Source: Ecdyonurus torrentis (taxonomy: Eukaryota; Arthropoda; Insecta; Ephemeroptera; Heptageniidae). From it: a stretch of DNA of 64,000 nt. The translations under genes and the position numbers were made by a program. Location: positions 23,271,162 to 23,335,161 of the forward strand of contig OX439134.1 in NCBI GenBank assembly GCA_949318235.1, in the 5' to 3' direction. Position 1 is the stretch's first letter. Every line of letters begins with the position of its first letter. Positions 1 to 11,579 of this stretch are shown in pieces. Under the pieces are notes generated by a model, which did no database searches, had not been told where the DNA came from, and saw only the letters and a program-made list of their open reading frames with translations.

Positions 1-175
1 ATAAATGTTTACACCGGGTTTTGCTTTTTGTGAAATGCTCAAAACTAGTATGGATCAAAATTTCATGACCAAAAGCCGAAATAAACTGGCATTCCAAGTT
101 TTGGCAAAAAGCGACGAACCAAAAGCCGAAATGATCAAAAATACCTATAGTTTGGGTCAATTTCGGGTTTTGATG

Positions 176-176
<1 letters not shown>
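1..176. other. AT-rich flank, no gene seen
   Basis: A short stretch before the first (TA)n tract. The only structure seen is a twice-repeated phrase (CCAAAAGCCGAAAT at about 68 and 118). The open frame that continues into the TA repeat has no family resemblance. Confidence 0.5.

Positions 177-266
<90 letters not shown>
177..266. repeat. (TA)n microsatellite
   Basis: About 90 bp of uninterrupted AT dinucleotides. It directly abuts the 3' end of the left Penelope-like copy. The Ile-Tyr repeat frames it gives on both strands are not genes. Confidence 0.97.
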
Positions 267-268
<2 letters not shown>

Positions 269-1012
269 TAAGAAATTTTCTCGGTGAAATAGAATTATTG
301 TCTTACCTTCTGTGAAGACACTGACTGGGCTTACACTCGCTGCTATCACTATTTTAAATAACAATGAAAAAATAATAGTCACTTTGTACATAATTATAAA
401 AACACTCAATTCACAGTCTTTTTAAAAATTAAATAGCTATGTTATTTACACACAATGTTTATCGTTTTCGGAGACTATATATCAAAAATGATACATACTG
501 TCTGTCTCCTTCCTCAGAACTGAAAACTAAACTCTCACTCTTTGCCGTGCTGACCTCCTGAGGGGAGGAGAGGGCGTACGCGCCTCGTCAGGTGCAAGCG
601 AAACGTTGACTTTATTTTTAGTACGATCTACATGGTACTTTCTTATCAAATGGTTTCAAAAGGGGGATCCAAATGCGTGGCAATTCAAAACTTGGTTGAC
701 TGATAATTGTTTCATTTTTCCTTCTTGCCATTTCTATTGCTTCTAAAAATTTTCTCTTTTTATAATGACTTTCTCTACCTATAATTTTAGTTTCTTCCCA
801 TTGAATTTTGTGATTATTATCCAGAGCATGGTCCACAAGTTTTGAATATCCTGTATCTCTTTTTTCTGTTTTTTGCTTGTGCTCTTTTACCCTAATATCT
901 AAAGGGCGACCAGTTTCACCGATGTATTCCATTTCACAATCACAGGGTATTGAGTATACAACATTTTTATTCATACTTTTTTTCATGTCTGGTTTAGTAC
1001 GTACTAATTTTG
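269..1012 (-). mobile_element. Penelope-like element 3' fragment, left arm of palindrome
   Basis: A minus-strand, 5'-truncated Penelope-like retroelement, reverse complement of 1182-1924. It encodes the same GIY-YIG endonuclease tail (VVYSIPC, then EYIGETGRP) as the right copy. Relative to that copy it has one extra base in the codons after KKVPC, so its frame ends early (KKVPCRSY, stop at about 618) while the right copy reads on for about 35 more residues. The 3' end abuts (TA)n. No reverse-transcriptase domain remains. Penelope-like elements are known for truncated inverted or tandem copies. Confidence 0.82.
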
Positions 1013-1029
1013 TAATAAAAGTTACAGAG

Positions 1030-1924
1030 AAATAAAAATAAAGAACACACAAAAATAGAAAAAGAAAAACCAGCTGGTACAATTTGCATCCCTTATGTTC
1101 AAGGACTAAGTGAAAAATTACAAAGAGTTGGCAGAGAAGTAAATTTAAGATTTGTGTGTTCGTCAAGAGAAACTATAAAATCAAAATTAGTACGTACTAA
1201 ACCAGACATGAAAAAAAGTATGAATAAAAATGTTGTATACTCAATACCCTGTGATTGTGAAATGGAATACATCGGTGAAACTGGTCGCCCTTTAGATATT
1301 AGGGTAAAAGAGCACAAGCAAAAAACAGAAAAAAGAGATACAGGATATTCAAAACTTGTGGACCATGCTCTGGATAATAATCACAAAATTCAATGGGAAG
1401 AAACTAAAATTATAGGTAGAGAAAGTCATTATAAAAAGAGAAAATTTTTAGAAGCAATAGAAATGGCAAGAAGGAAAAATGAAACAATTATCAGTCAACC
1501 AAGTTTTGAATTGCCACGCATTTGGATCCCCCTTTTGAAACCATTTGATAAGAAAGTACCATGTAATCGTACTAAAAATAAAGTCAACGTTTCGCTTGCA
1601 CCTGACGAGGCGCGTACGCCCTCTCCTCCCCTCAGGAGGTCAGCACGGCAGAGAGTGAGAGTTTAGTTTTCAGTTCCGAGGAAGGAGACAGACAGTATGT
1701 ATCATTTTTGATATATAGTCTCCGAAAACGATAAACATTGTGTGTAAATAACATAGCTATGTAATTTTTAAAAAGACTGTGAATTGAGTGTTTTTATAAT
1801 TATGTACAAAGTGACTATTATTTTTTCATTGTTATTTAAAATAGTGATAGCAGCGAGTGTAAGCCCAGTGTCTTCACAGAATTAAGGTAAGACAATAATT
1901 CTATTTCACCGAGAAAATTTCTTA
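1030..1924 (+). mobile_element. Penelope-like element 3' fragment with GIY-YIG domain, right arm
   Basis: Plus-strand partner of the inverted pair. The frame is open from about 1040 and stops at 1666. It begins with the linker typical of Penelope polyproteins (ICIPYVQGLSEKLQRVG), then has the GIY-YIG nuclease core: VVYSIPCDCEMEYIGETGRP with a downstream Arg and KEH. Only the end of the polyprotein is left; the reverse transcriptase is missing. Non-coding 3' sequence runs to about 1924, where similarity to the left arm stops. The right copy extends about 140 bp further 5' than the left, which forms the non-palindromic centre (1013-1181). Confidence 0.85.
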
Positions 1925-1959
1925 TCATCATGCAACCTCGCTCGAAATTCAACATTCGA

Positions 1960-2174
<215 letters not shown>

Positions 2175-2278
2175 CAGTCACTGAGAAGTCATGTAATTTT
2201 GAGTATTTTTTATTGTGAAGTCGCTAGATATAGGTAGACCTCACATGCTTAAGCCTCATTGGTGGCGTTATTTTCAGG

Positions 2279-2321
2279 CTAGTTGTGACAGCATATTTCC
2301 TCAGCCGTGCAAGCTCGAGGC
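2279..2321 (-). CDS. Probable last coding exon of a cysteine-rich protein
   Basis: Read on the minus strand, an acceptor (TGATTTCAG) is followed by G CCT CGA GCT TGC and an open frame ending in TAG at 2281-2279. Joined to the exon at 2599-2726 (which ends AA|gtaagc) it completes a Lys codon and gives KPRACTAEEICCHN, stop. The intron between them would be 277 bp (2322-2598). The paired phase, good splice sites and continued cysteine pattern support a real exon. No family is recognised with confidence. The double cysteine near the end recalls CLIP-type and other small disulphide-rich secreted domains, but this is only a resemblance. Confidence 0.45.
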
Positions 2322-2598
2322 CTGAAATCACGTAAATTAATAAATAGACATTAGATATACGTAAATATAGTTTTTTAAATTTATTTATTATTACATTTTT
2401 TTTCTACACTTTCTCAATAATTCCGTGAAGACATTCCTTCCTTCCTTCCTCATTCATCCATTCATTCATTCGATTCATTCAAATATTAAATAAATTGCAT
2501 CCTGCACCGACAATCAGATTTGCTCCAGCTCACTGCTCACCTTCACAGCGAGATATAAACCAGCTAGAGCAGTACTGTATATCGTGATTTCTGCTTAC

Positions 2599-2726
2599 TT
2601 GCAAAGCTCAGGTACAAAGGCACACGTGTCGTCTGCAAAGTCTGCTCTCAGTAGATTGTCGCAGTGACTCTGAGACAAGCAGCGGCCGGAGCAAGTCTGC
2701 ACCTCGCTGGTGTTTGCTGTTGTGCT
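2599..2726 (-). CDS. Probable internal exon of a cysteine-rich protein
   Basis: On the minus strand a pyrimidine-rich acceptor (CATTTTTTTCCAG) precedes 128 bp that is fully open in one frame only and ends in a consensus donor (TTGCAA|gtaagc). The 42 codons read STTANTSEVQTCSGRC, then LSQSHCDNLLRADFADDTC, then AFVPELC. This is far more GC-rich than its surroundings. With the 2279-2321 exon the tail has eight cysteines, suggesting a secreted or extracellular disulphide-bonded domain. GRCLSQSHCDNLL is loosely like the second and third cysteines of CLIP domains, but there are extra cysteines. No upstream exon was found; the gene must start further up the minus strand, beyond repeats. Confidence 0.45.
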
Positions 2727-3777
2727 CTGGAAAAAAATGAAATGTTCATTATATGTTAATTATTGATTACTCATACTGAAATACTTTAATAAGGGACGTA
2801 GTGGTGGTAATTGGTCTGGACCCCACTTTCCTCCATCAAGTATGATAAAAACGGGTATACGGAGTACAATATTTCTCCTCTTTTTATTACTTACAAAATT
2901 TATCTATGATGACTAAACTTTCCCTTACATTGGTTCAAAGTTCAAGTTTACCTTATTTTATCCAGTGATAACAATGTTTTATTTTCTCATACGTTCAGTC
3001 CAGTTAAATGTTTGCCACAGTGCGGAAAACATGGCTTATAATTTCATCATAGTCTTTATTGGAAACAGAACATTATGCGAAGGAAATGTTTGAAGTTCAT
3101 GGGTATATATTGTTGGTGCGCAGATACTAATTAAGTGATTATTATACGGTTAATTAAGGGGTTATAAATGGCTCTTAATTTACATATTTCATCTTAAGTA
3201 ATCCCTAGCTAAACGTAAGTAAAATAAAAAATTACAGAGAATGTATAATTACATACTGGACACTGGACAGCTAGGTTATAGTTTATTTTTAATGTTGTCT
3301 CAATTTATATTCCGTATACAGTATACATAGCCGCGAGATTTAACCATTAATCCACGCATTCGTTTCAAATCTATATACCATGCTCATGAAAACACATATT
3401 TTTGAATTTCAAGCAAAAATATTAAATGTATATTAAGTTAATAATAAAATTATTATTCCTTAACATCCATATAATAAAACATAATAATACGTCTTCGATC
3501 TTTACATTTTCTGAATTGAGAAAGTTCATTTTCAGATTTTTATTTTATTTTGACAAAGTTTTATGAAACATATGCAGTTGAATAAAAAACTCCCCTTTTT
3601 ATATATTTTATTTCTGTTTGTTTTGTTTTGTTTTTGCAGAACAAAATCTACTAGCAGTACTAGCACAACATTTTATGCAATTGCAATGAACCCCAGTCCT
3701 TGCGATTCTTTATATTCTTTTACTTTTCAAAAGTGTCTAATTTTAATATAGTTGTAAGCTTTTATTAAGTGGTTACA
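2727..3777. other. AT-rich non-coding DNA
   Basis: No repeat family of this window and no convincing exon is seen here. If the minus-strand exons at 2.3-2.7 kb are real, this is intron of that gene. Confidence 0.5.
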
Positions 3778-4022
3778 AATCGCAACGCGTTGGGTATTTT
3801 CAATTTTTGTCCCAACGCAGTGAGACCAATTCTGCATGTTCTCGCGTCATAATATTTTCAATTTGAGCCCGACGCGTTAAAATTTTTCAACTTGAGCTGA
3901 ACGCGTTGGGATTAAATGTGCCATGCTCCGAACACGAATTTTGCATCATGATTAAGCTTATTCACACATGATCCCAACGCGTTCGCGCTATTTTGACCGC
4001 TTCGGACGCGAATTCGCGTATG
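3778..4022. repeat. Cluster of AACGCGTTGGG palindromic motifs
   Basis: A 245-bp patch with repeated CAACGCGTTGGG-like words in both orientations (at about 3783, 3812, 3871, 3899, 3973), plus GGACGCGAATTCGCG near its right edge. Such CpG-rich palindromes are conspicuous in this AT-rich region. Probably an element with subterminal repeats; no coding potential. Confidence 0.6.
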
Positions 4023-4198
4023 GAAGCTAACATATATACTGTAGCCCCAGGTGTGGAGAACTGCAGTGTCGTAGTTGTCGTGTACTATAATAATATTAAA
4101 ATAGAATAACTTTATTTATGACGCATACACGGCTTTTTTCAGCCGTATTATATGAACCTTGGCCAGAAAATTACATTTTTAATTAACAAATTTACAGT

Positions 4199-4576
4199 AG
4201 CTCGTTCTGTAAAGTAAAGTGAATATCAATAACAGTGATTGGCTGACCAACAAAATAAGACACATAAGCTCGTTCTGCAAAGTCAGACTTCCGGCGCAAC
4301 TTTAGTGTCGATATGTTCCTTTGTTATAACAGCTGATTATGACTTGGTTACCTGTTTACTACGTTTATACATATGGTCGATCATTGTTATTTCTTCGTTT
4401 AGAACTTTGAACTTGATAAGAATGAAAGAAACTCCACACAAAAAAGTTCCATGTGACTCAATTTTTGTCAATTTTGTTAGCTCAAAAAACAAGATCAACC
4501 AATGAATGTGTCGTATTTTGTTGGTCAGCCAATCACTGTTGTTGAGATTCACTTTACTTTACAGAACAAGCTATAA
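4199..4576. mobile_element. MITE with ~65-bp terminal inverted repeats
   Basis: Left arm 4199-4264 begins GCTCGTTCTGTAAAGTAAAG; the right arm 4510-4576 is its near-perfect reverse complement, ending CTTTACAGAACAAGC. Between them lies one arm (4305-4480) of a second inverted repeat whose partner lies outside, at 4655-4825. The four arms therefore interleave. Confidence 0.75.
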
Positions 4577-4602
4577 ACATTGTTGTTGTTGTTGTTGTTG
4601 TT

Positions 4603-4641
<39 letters not shown>
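4570..4641. repeat. (TTG)n followed by poly(T)
   Basis: TTG trinucleotides run into about 35 T. This lies between arm A' and arm B' of the interleaved inverted repeats. Confidence 0.9.
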
Positions 4642-4654
4642 AGCCGATAAAAAT

Positions 4655-4825
4655 GTATGAGTTGCATATTGAGACTGAAACTTTTTTTGGGAAGTTTCTT
4701 TCATTCTTAACAAGTTCAAAGTTCTAAAAGAAGAAATAACAATGATCGACCATATGTATATAAACGTGTAGTAAACAGGTAACGACGTCATAACCAGTTG
4801 TTTTTAACAAAGGAACATTTTTGAA
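4655..4825. repeat. Inverted copy of 4305-4480
   Basis: Contains the reverse complement of ATGGTCGATCATTGTTATTT and of its surroundings in 4305-4480. Probably the other arm of a second MITE that the first one overlaps. Confidence 0.65.
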
Positions 4826-4849
4826 GCTGGTTCAATATTTGTGTGCAGT

Positions 4850-5197
4850 TATAGCCATAGACCACATAAAACAGCATGTGCTTTTTAGTTTTTAATGAAT
4901 AAACACAAAATGGGATCTTCAAAACTGATGACAATTTTACCAGAATGTTAATGTAGCCCCACGAGAGAGCGTGAAAAAACTGTAAAGTATGCAATTTGCG
5001 TAAAAATTCATGTTTATGATGTCAGAAACATGCAAAAATTAGTATGAAAATGTTGTGCGGGTTGCACAAATTGAATTTTCTGATCACTGCTACGGGGCTA
5101 CTGTTGGTTTTTGAGATAAACTAGTGTTATTTATGTAAATCCCATCAAGTGTTTTGTGATATAAATGCTTATGTTTTTCTCTGGTCTATTCCTTTAA
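4850..5197 (-). mobile_element. MITE family C copy 1
   Basis: Begins AGCCATAGACCACATAAAA and ends TCTGGTCTATTCCTTTAA, the two imperfect inverted termini of family C. The interior matches the copies at 17.5, 28.4 and 33.5 kb, including CACGAGAGAGCGTGAAAA. No coding capacity. Confidence 0.85.
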
Positions 5198-5301
5198 ATC
5201 CTTTAATAGAACGAGCTTACATATTACTTTTGACAAAAATTTATATAATAATATAACATTATCATATGAGACGCTTTATGACGATATATATACTATTGAG
5301 G

Positions 5302-5484
5302 CAGTGGCGTAACTTCAAAAAATTGGCCAGGGGGAAAAATCTGAGACGGGCCCCCCGAAAGGAGGACAGTGCGGGGGAGGAGGGGGGGATGGTCGCCGCA
5401 GGCGAAAAATTTTGAAAAAGGGGGCGTGGCACTGAAATTTTAAGCTATTTTTTGTAATGAAAATTAAAAAGTGTCCCTAACATG

Positions 5485-5518
<34 letters not shown>

Positions 5519-5835
5519 TAAAATGGCCTATCATACATGATTTTAATTTTTGTCAATAATTAATTTTTGCTATATAAATAGAAAAAAATACATAATATTA
5601 TGATATTTGAAGAAGACATTTAAAGAAAATTAAATTAGAAGGTGGTGACTGTTAAAAAATGTACTTAATAATTATACCCTTTGTCACAAAATACGGTTTT
5701 TCAAAATAAAATTTAATATTACCAATTTTTTTTTGCGCCAAGCATCAACGGGCCCCCCCAGAAGCCGACGGGCCCCCAGAAGTCGACGGGCCCGGGGGAA
5801 GTTCCCCCTCTTCCCCCCTGGTAGTTACGCCACTG
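5302..5835. mobile_element. Non-autonomous hAT-type element
   Basis: Terminal inverted repeats CAGTGGCGTAACT and AGTTACGCCACTG, a classic hAT end. Flanks are near-matching (ATTGAGG on the left, TTTGAGG on the right), consistent with a decayed 8-bp target duplication. The interior is G-rich near the ends, has a poly(A) run at about 5485 and no transposase frame. Confidence 0.85.
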
Positions 5836-6091
5836 TTTGAGGTACACAATAACATATTTAGTTAATTATTTACACATATCACTTTTAAGCTAGAACTTCC
5901 ACAAAATAACAGAACAAATAATCATTTGTGCTTTATAATATTACCAAAGTAATATGAACAACTAACAATTATATTCTCTAAATTTTGTACAATCTAATGC
6001 AATTTTTTCTTTATTATAATTTTGACTGAACATATCTTAACGACAACGTACGTTAATAATAGCAAGCATAAAACCCAAACTTTTCTCATTA
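5836..6091. other. AT-rich non-coding DNA
   Basis: Nothing recognisable between the hAT element and the MITE J copy. Confidence 0.5.
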
Positions 6092-6379
6092 TATAGACCC
6101 CTTGCACATCCTTGCGCTTCGTCGCCATATTTGTGGTACCTATTGCATTGTCCGGAGAAACATCATTCATCCTATTTTTTTCTCATAAAAAGTGTTTATT
6201 TCGACTAAACGAATTTTTCTCATATTCTTCGAGCTAGAAATAAGACTTTGATTGAGGTTTAAAGCTTCTTTTCTATTAAAAAAACAAAACAAAACAATGA
6301 TGACGTTTTTCCTATGCTGGCCTATGTAATCCTGACCAACAAAATGGCGGTTCTTAAATATGAGTGAAACCGGTCTATA
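6092..6379 (+). mobile_element. MITE family J copy 1
   Basis: Starts TATAGACCCCTTGCACATCC and ends ACCGGTCTATA, imperfect terminal inverted repeats. The interior (CCTATGCTGGCCTATGTAAT, AACAAAATGGCGGTTCTTAA) matches copies at 37.1, 37.4 and 55.7 kb. Confidence 0.85.
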
Positions 6380-6421
6380 ACACCGGCCTTATTTATACAA
6401 CATGCACGTGCACTGTACTAT

Positions 6422-6466
6422 ACTGTAGCCTCAGGTGTGGAGAACTGCAGTGTCTAGTTGTCGTCA
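6422..6466 (+). repeat. 45-bp repeat shared with 4038-4082
   Basis: ACTGTAGCCTCAGGTGTGGA and the following bases recur almost exactly about 2.4 kb upstream. Function unknown. Confidence 0.7.
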
Positions 6467-6480
6467 CGACCTAAGTCGCA

Positions 6481-6939
<459 letters not shown>

Positions 6940-6948
<9 letters not shown>

Positions 6949-7110
6949 TGTCATCATACTGAACTGAATGCACTTCAATGCCATACTGGAGCAATGAATA
7001 ACATTGCCCAGAATGGGATAAAATTCTTTTTTTTTTCTTTATGGTATACATTATAGAGTTGATTTTTTCTTCTCGCATACTTGAAAACCTAATTCAAACC
7101 TGTTGACAGC
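6940..7110 (+). mobile_element. MITE family K copy 2, partial
   Basis: Starts TATAGGGTGTATGCACGTGT directly at the end of the previous copy and keeps GGAGCAATGAATAACATTGC. Its right half is missing. It forms a head-to-head pair with copy 1. Confidence 0.7.
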
Positions 7111-7411
7111 ATAATTAAACGTTAACTTGTACATTAAGTACTGTCTAATTTAACCTTACATAATTGAAATTATTGTGGGTCCAAGTCAGGGGAAATTACT
7201 TTGAAAATGATCTACTTTTGCAATTATCGTCTTTATTTTTTATTTTTATTTTTTTTATTATTATTATCATTTATACCGCCTTAAATTTAGGCAACTTCTT
7301 GAGCATGTTTGTATTACCGGTTGCCTATAAGCCGAGTAAGCCATGCACTGAAGGAAGGAATGTTAATTATTCTGATCTTAATTGTGTCGGCCATTTTTAC
7401 ATTAAAAAAAG

Positions 7412-7737
7412 AATTTCTATGTGTACGCATGACGTCATTCAGAGTGCTTTTAGATGCTCTTCTTGAGCAATGAATAACATTGCTCAGCATAGGACAAAAA
7501 CAAAAACGTATTTTTTTGGCTATTTTCTTAAGAAAATTAGCTATTTTTTTGGTCATTATTATTTTTCTTGCATACTTGAGGTACTAATTCAACCTCTGTT
7601 AACCGCATCAATGCTCTCAAATAAATTGCGAAGTATTTTTAAACTGGCAAAATGTGCCATTTTCCTATACCAGTCAATGTTATTTAGTACACTCACTTAT
7701 GACTTATGACGTCGACTTTAACATGAATGACACCCTA
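7412..7737 (+). mobile_element. MITE family K copy 3
   Basis: Runs from GTGTACGCATGACGTCATTC to ACATGAATGACACCCTA, with the family's interior word GAGCAATGAATAACATTGCT. Confidence 0.8.
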
Positions 7738-8279
7738 TTGGCATATGGGAATAACATATTATTAAGATAGAGTTTTGCGTTAACTGAAATCTCCATCTGA
7801 TTGCGTTGAATGGCCATAAGCCAATAGAATTTCATTTTTAAATAAAATGAGTCTTTTTTTTATAATAACACACATTTTTAAAACTGAAACTATTTTTAAA
7901 CGTGTGAAAAGTTTATTTATTTTTGTAATTAATTAAACATAACTTAATAAGAAAGAACAAAGCTGATTAATTTTTAATTTAAAAAAAGTGATTATGTTAG
8001 AAATTTTACCAAAGTAAAAGCAGGTATTTGAACAGCAAGCGCCATCAGGTGGTTAAATTTGAGTGGTGCTAAGGCCACCTTACTTTGCTTGACCTCTAAG
8101 CTCTAAGTGACCTTCAGCATGTGTGGTCACCATAGTTTTAACTGTAAGTAAGTTCAGACTATGATTTGCAAGTAAACCTCAACTACTTAATGCTGAAATA
8201 TATTTTGCACTTGTGTTATTAATCGCTTTAAAATTATACTTACACCTTAAAAGTAAATATTTTTTGTTCTTTCTTAAAC
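7738..8279. other. AT-rich non-coding DNA
   Basis: No gene or repeat family recognised. Confidence 0.5.
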
Positions 8280-8450
8280 AATTAACTGATAAAGGAACAA
8301 ATGTTTTGAAACCAAATATAAGCAATTTTGGTCACATCCGCTTCCGTTTCGACGTACTGCGCAAGAGTAGTAAGTCGAAACGGAAGCGAATGTGACCGAA
8401 ATCGCTTTTAGTCGGTCTCAAAACCATCGTTCCTTAACTAGTCAAATCCA
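8280..8450. mobile_element. MITE family N copy 1
   Basis: Palindromic: GTCACATCCGCTTCCGTTTC at 8331 pairs with GAAACGGAAGCGAATGTGAC at 8376. Outer arms run from TTAACTGATAAAGGAAC to GTTCCTTAACTAGTCAA. The arms at the tip are almost perfect. Confidence 0.85.
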
Positions 8451-8544
8451 AAGTAATCAGTTGTTAATTTGACTTTTCTAGACCGCAGGATAAGCGGAAG
8501 CGAGCCCCGTCGAGGATAACGATATAGAGTACACCCCCCAAAAA

Positions 8545-9450
8545 GCTCTCAATGGTTTAATAGTAACCATTGGATTTTCAGTGGTTAACCATTAAAGTCT
8601 AGTAGTTAACCATTGATTTTTAATAGTTAACTATTGGTAGTGGTTAACTATTGAATGGTTAACCATTTAAATTTTTAATAGTAACCATTCACGTCTATAT
8701 AGTAGTTAAGAGTTAACCATTAGTAGTTAACCACTGAATGGTTAACCACTAAAAGCAACCAATGGTTCTACTACTGCCAATGGTTAACCACTAAATATTT
8801 TAACCATAGCAATGGTTAACTATTCAGAATTTAACCACTGCAATAGTTAACCACTGAATAATTTAACTATTGGTAAAAAAACATTAAACACAATTTCCAG
8901 TGCTTTCTATGCAAAAAATTAAAAAATGCATAATAATAAATAGTGTTTAATTTTTTACTAGAATCAATGAAAAAAAAATTTCGGGTTTTTTTATTTTGTG
9001 CCCAAAAAGTGCCTTTTTTTCAAAAAGTTACAAACCCGTAAGAAATTTTATAGCGTTTTTGGATGTAACTCGATTTTTTTACCCATTTAAGATTATTCTA
9101 AATAAATAGTAAAAGTATATATTAAATAAATAACTTAGGTTCTTTCACTTTTCTATTACACAAAATATTATAACCATACAAGTCCAATAGTAACCATTGA
9201 AAGCCCAATGGTAACTATTGCAGAGCTCCAATGGTGTTTCAATTCACCATACATATGGTTAACTATTGGATTTTCAATGGTAACCATTTGAAGTCACAAT
9301 GGTAACCATTTGAAATCCCAATAGTAACCATTGAAATCCCAATGGTAACCCCAATGGTAACCATTGCATAGCTCTAATGGTTGCTCCAATGGTGTTTCAA
9401 TTCACCATGCACTGGTTAACCATTGGATTTTCAATGGTTACCATTGGTAA
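8545..9450. repeat. Two fields of AATGGTTAACCATT-type palindromes
   Basis: Fields at 8545-8875 and 9180-9450 hold dozens of short, degenerate palindromes built on GGTTAACC, GGTAACC and GTTAACTATTG, on both sides of a plain AT-rich core (8876-9170). The outer edges (CTCTCAATGGTTTAATAG and TCAATGGTTACCATTGG) face each other as inverted repeats. This looks like the subterminal repeat fields of a non-autonomous DNA transposon. Confidence 0.7.
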
Positions 9451-9478
9451 TTTTTTGACAAGGGTTACGAACACCATT

Positions 9479-9592
9479 AATGCTGTTCGTAAACCCGGCC
9501 TGTTCTCTTGCACCAAAAAATGCGTATTCCATTTTAATAGCCATAGGCGATTGTCATTTTTGGTGCAGAGAACAGGGTTTACGAACAGCATT
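9479..9592 (+). mobile_element. MITE family F copy 1
   Basis: About 112-bp palindrome starting AATGCTGTTCGTAAACCCG and ending GTTTACGAACAGCATT. The arms include GCACCAAAAAATGCG against TTTTTGGTGCAG. Confidence 0.88.
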
Positions 9593-9604
9593 ATTATTTA
9601 TTAT

Positions 9605-9720
9605 TATAAATGTGAGCAGCATAGGAAAATAACTCATTTTGCCAGTTTAAAAACACTAAACAATATTTTTGAGAGCTTTTATGTTTTGTTAATAGGAGGT
9701 TGAATTTCAAGTGTGAGAGA
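9605..9720 (-). mobile_element. MITE family K fragment
   Basis: AACTCATTTTGCCAGTTTAA and following bases match the right part of family K in reverse orientation. The other half is missing. Confidence 0.6.
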
Positions 9721-10244
9721 AAATTAATAACAACTCTAAGAGACAGGATTTTTTGGTAAAATTTTTTCAAAAAATGTCACAAAAAATTGTGATTTAAAAA
9801 AACACAAAATGGTGAAAATGTTGAAAAACGTAAAATACTAAAATAGCATAAATTTTGTTTATTTTTACTTTATAGTAATAAATACACAATGTTTAAGGCG
9901 TTTTACTAATTTCATACAAAAATAATAATAATAATTTACCATAGAAATACGTAGAGTTTTTTTTACTGCATATCATAGTAATTATTCAAATTTAGTAATA
10001 TTTTTTAACTTTATTTTAATTTTTTATTTTTGTGTATACATATTATATATTATTTAAAATAGAATATTTATTTTCAAATTTTGATCATTTAAATTTTTAA
10101 TGTTTTTTAATATTCAAAGGTATAATAACGGTAACACTTCTAATAGCGCAGCTACCCAAAATGTAATACCAATTTTTCACAACTCATCGTGACAGTCAGA
10201 TAAGGAAGATTTATTATTATTATTATTATTCATTTAGAACATTC
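9721..10244. other. AT-rich non-coding DNA
   Basis: Nothing recognised before the CTTT microsatellite, apart from a short (TTA)n run. Confidence 0.5.
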
Positions 10245-10521
<277 letters not shown>

Positions 10522-10537
10522 TTTTTTCTTTTTTTCA

Positions 10538-10727
10538 GAGCATTGATGTTTTTAACAAGTTGAATTAGGTTTTCACGTATCCGAGAAAAATAATATTGAG
10601 AAAAAAAAATGATTATTTTCCAAAGAAATTATCAAAAACCCACGTTTGTCCTATACTAAACAATGTTATATTCATCGCTCAATTATGGCATCGAAGCGCA
10701 TTTATTATGACGTCATGCGCACACACC

Positions 10728-10732
<5 letters not shown>
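10538..10732 (-). mobile_element. MITE family K fragment
   Basis: Runs from GAGCATTGATG to TATTATGACGTCATGCGCAC. It is the part of family K that the fragment at 9605-9720 lacks, with the CTTT tract and AT-rich DNA in between. The two could be one broken copy. Confidence 0.65.
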
Positions 10733-10764
<32 letters not shown>

Positions 10765-10765
<1 letters not shown>

Positions 10766-11560
10766 GTCCATAAATAAGTATTTTTTATTAATTTTTGGAA
10801 CATCAAAAATTTATGTCACGTTTGGTAACTTACATGTGGGCATAGAAAAAGCTGCCGACCACGAGGTCAATTTGCGACATTCAATAATTAATTAAAAATA
10901 CTAAACGAACTTAAAAATAAAAAGTTCCCACATCTATCGATTCAAGACGATATAAAATTAAAAATATGCTCTCTTTTATTTATAACATTTTTAATAAAAG
11001 TATATACCACTTAAAATTTGTTGGTATCCTCATTGTTCTGTAATAACGGTAACGACCTGCTGAATATTTTCTTCTGCTAATGTATAATCTCTCTCTGTCT
11101 CTCTCTTGCAACACTTCATTTTTTTTTCTTTGCATGAATTAAATATTTTTTTCAATTTTGCATAATAGTTTTTATCATCATGATCATAGCTTTAAAAAAA
11201 ATCTAAATTTTCAATGATTTTCAGTAAGATTGAATGCTTGGAAACAATTTAATCTACAGGTTTGTGAAGGTGTGGAGATAATATAGAGTAGTTTTATTTT
11301 AAATAGTTGGCAATAAATGCAGTAAACAACAAATCGCAAACGCACCATTCACGTATTAATGATCTGATAGTATATTTTGACTTTCTATGTCCAATTTAGA
11401 ATCAAAAATGTTAAAAACAAATAACAAACTACAATAAAATAACAGTACGCAAAAAAAAAAAAATATATAAATAAAAAAATAAAAAAAATCTAAAAAATTT
11501 TAATTTGTTGAAAATTCTGTCAGAACGAGATGAAAAATTTATTTTAATATTTTTTAACCA
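10765..11560. other. AT-rich non-coding DNA
   Basis: After a poly(T) run, no gene or repeat family of this window is recognised. Confidence 0.5.
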
Positions 11561-11579
11561 AAATTTTTTTTGACAAGCT

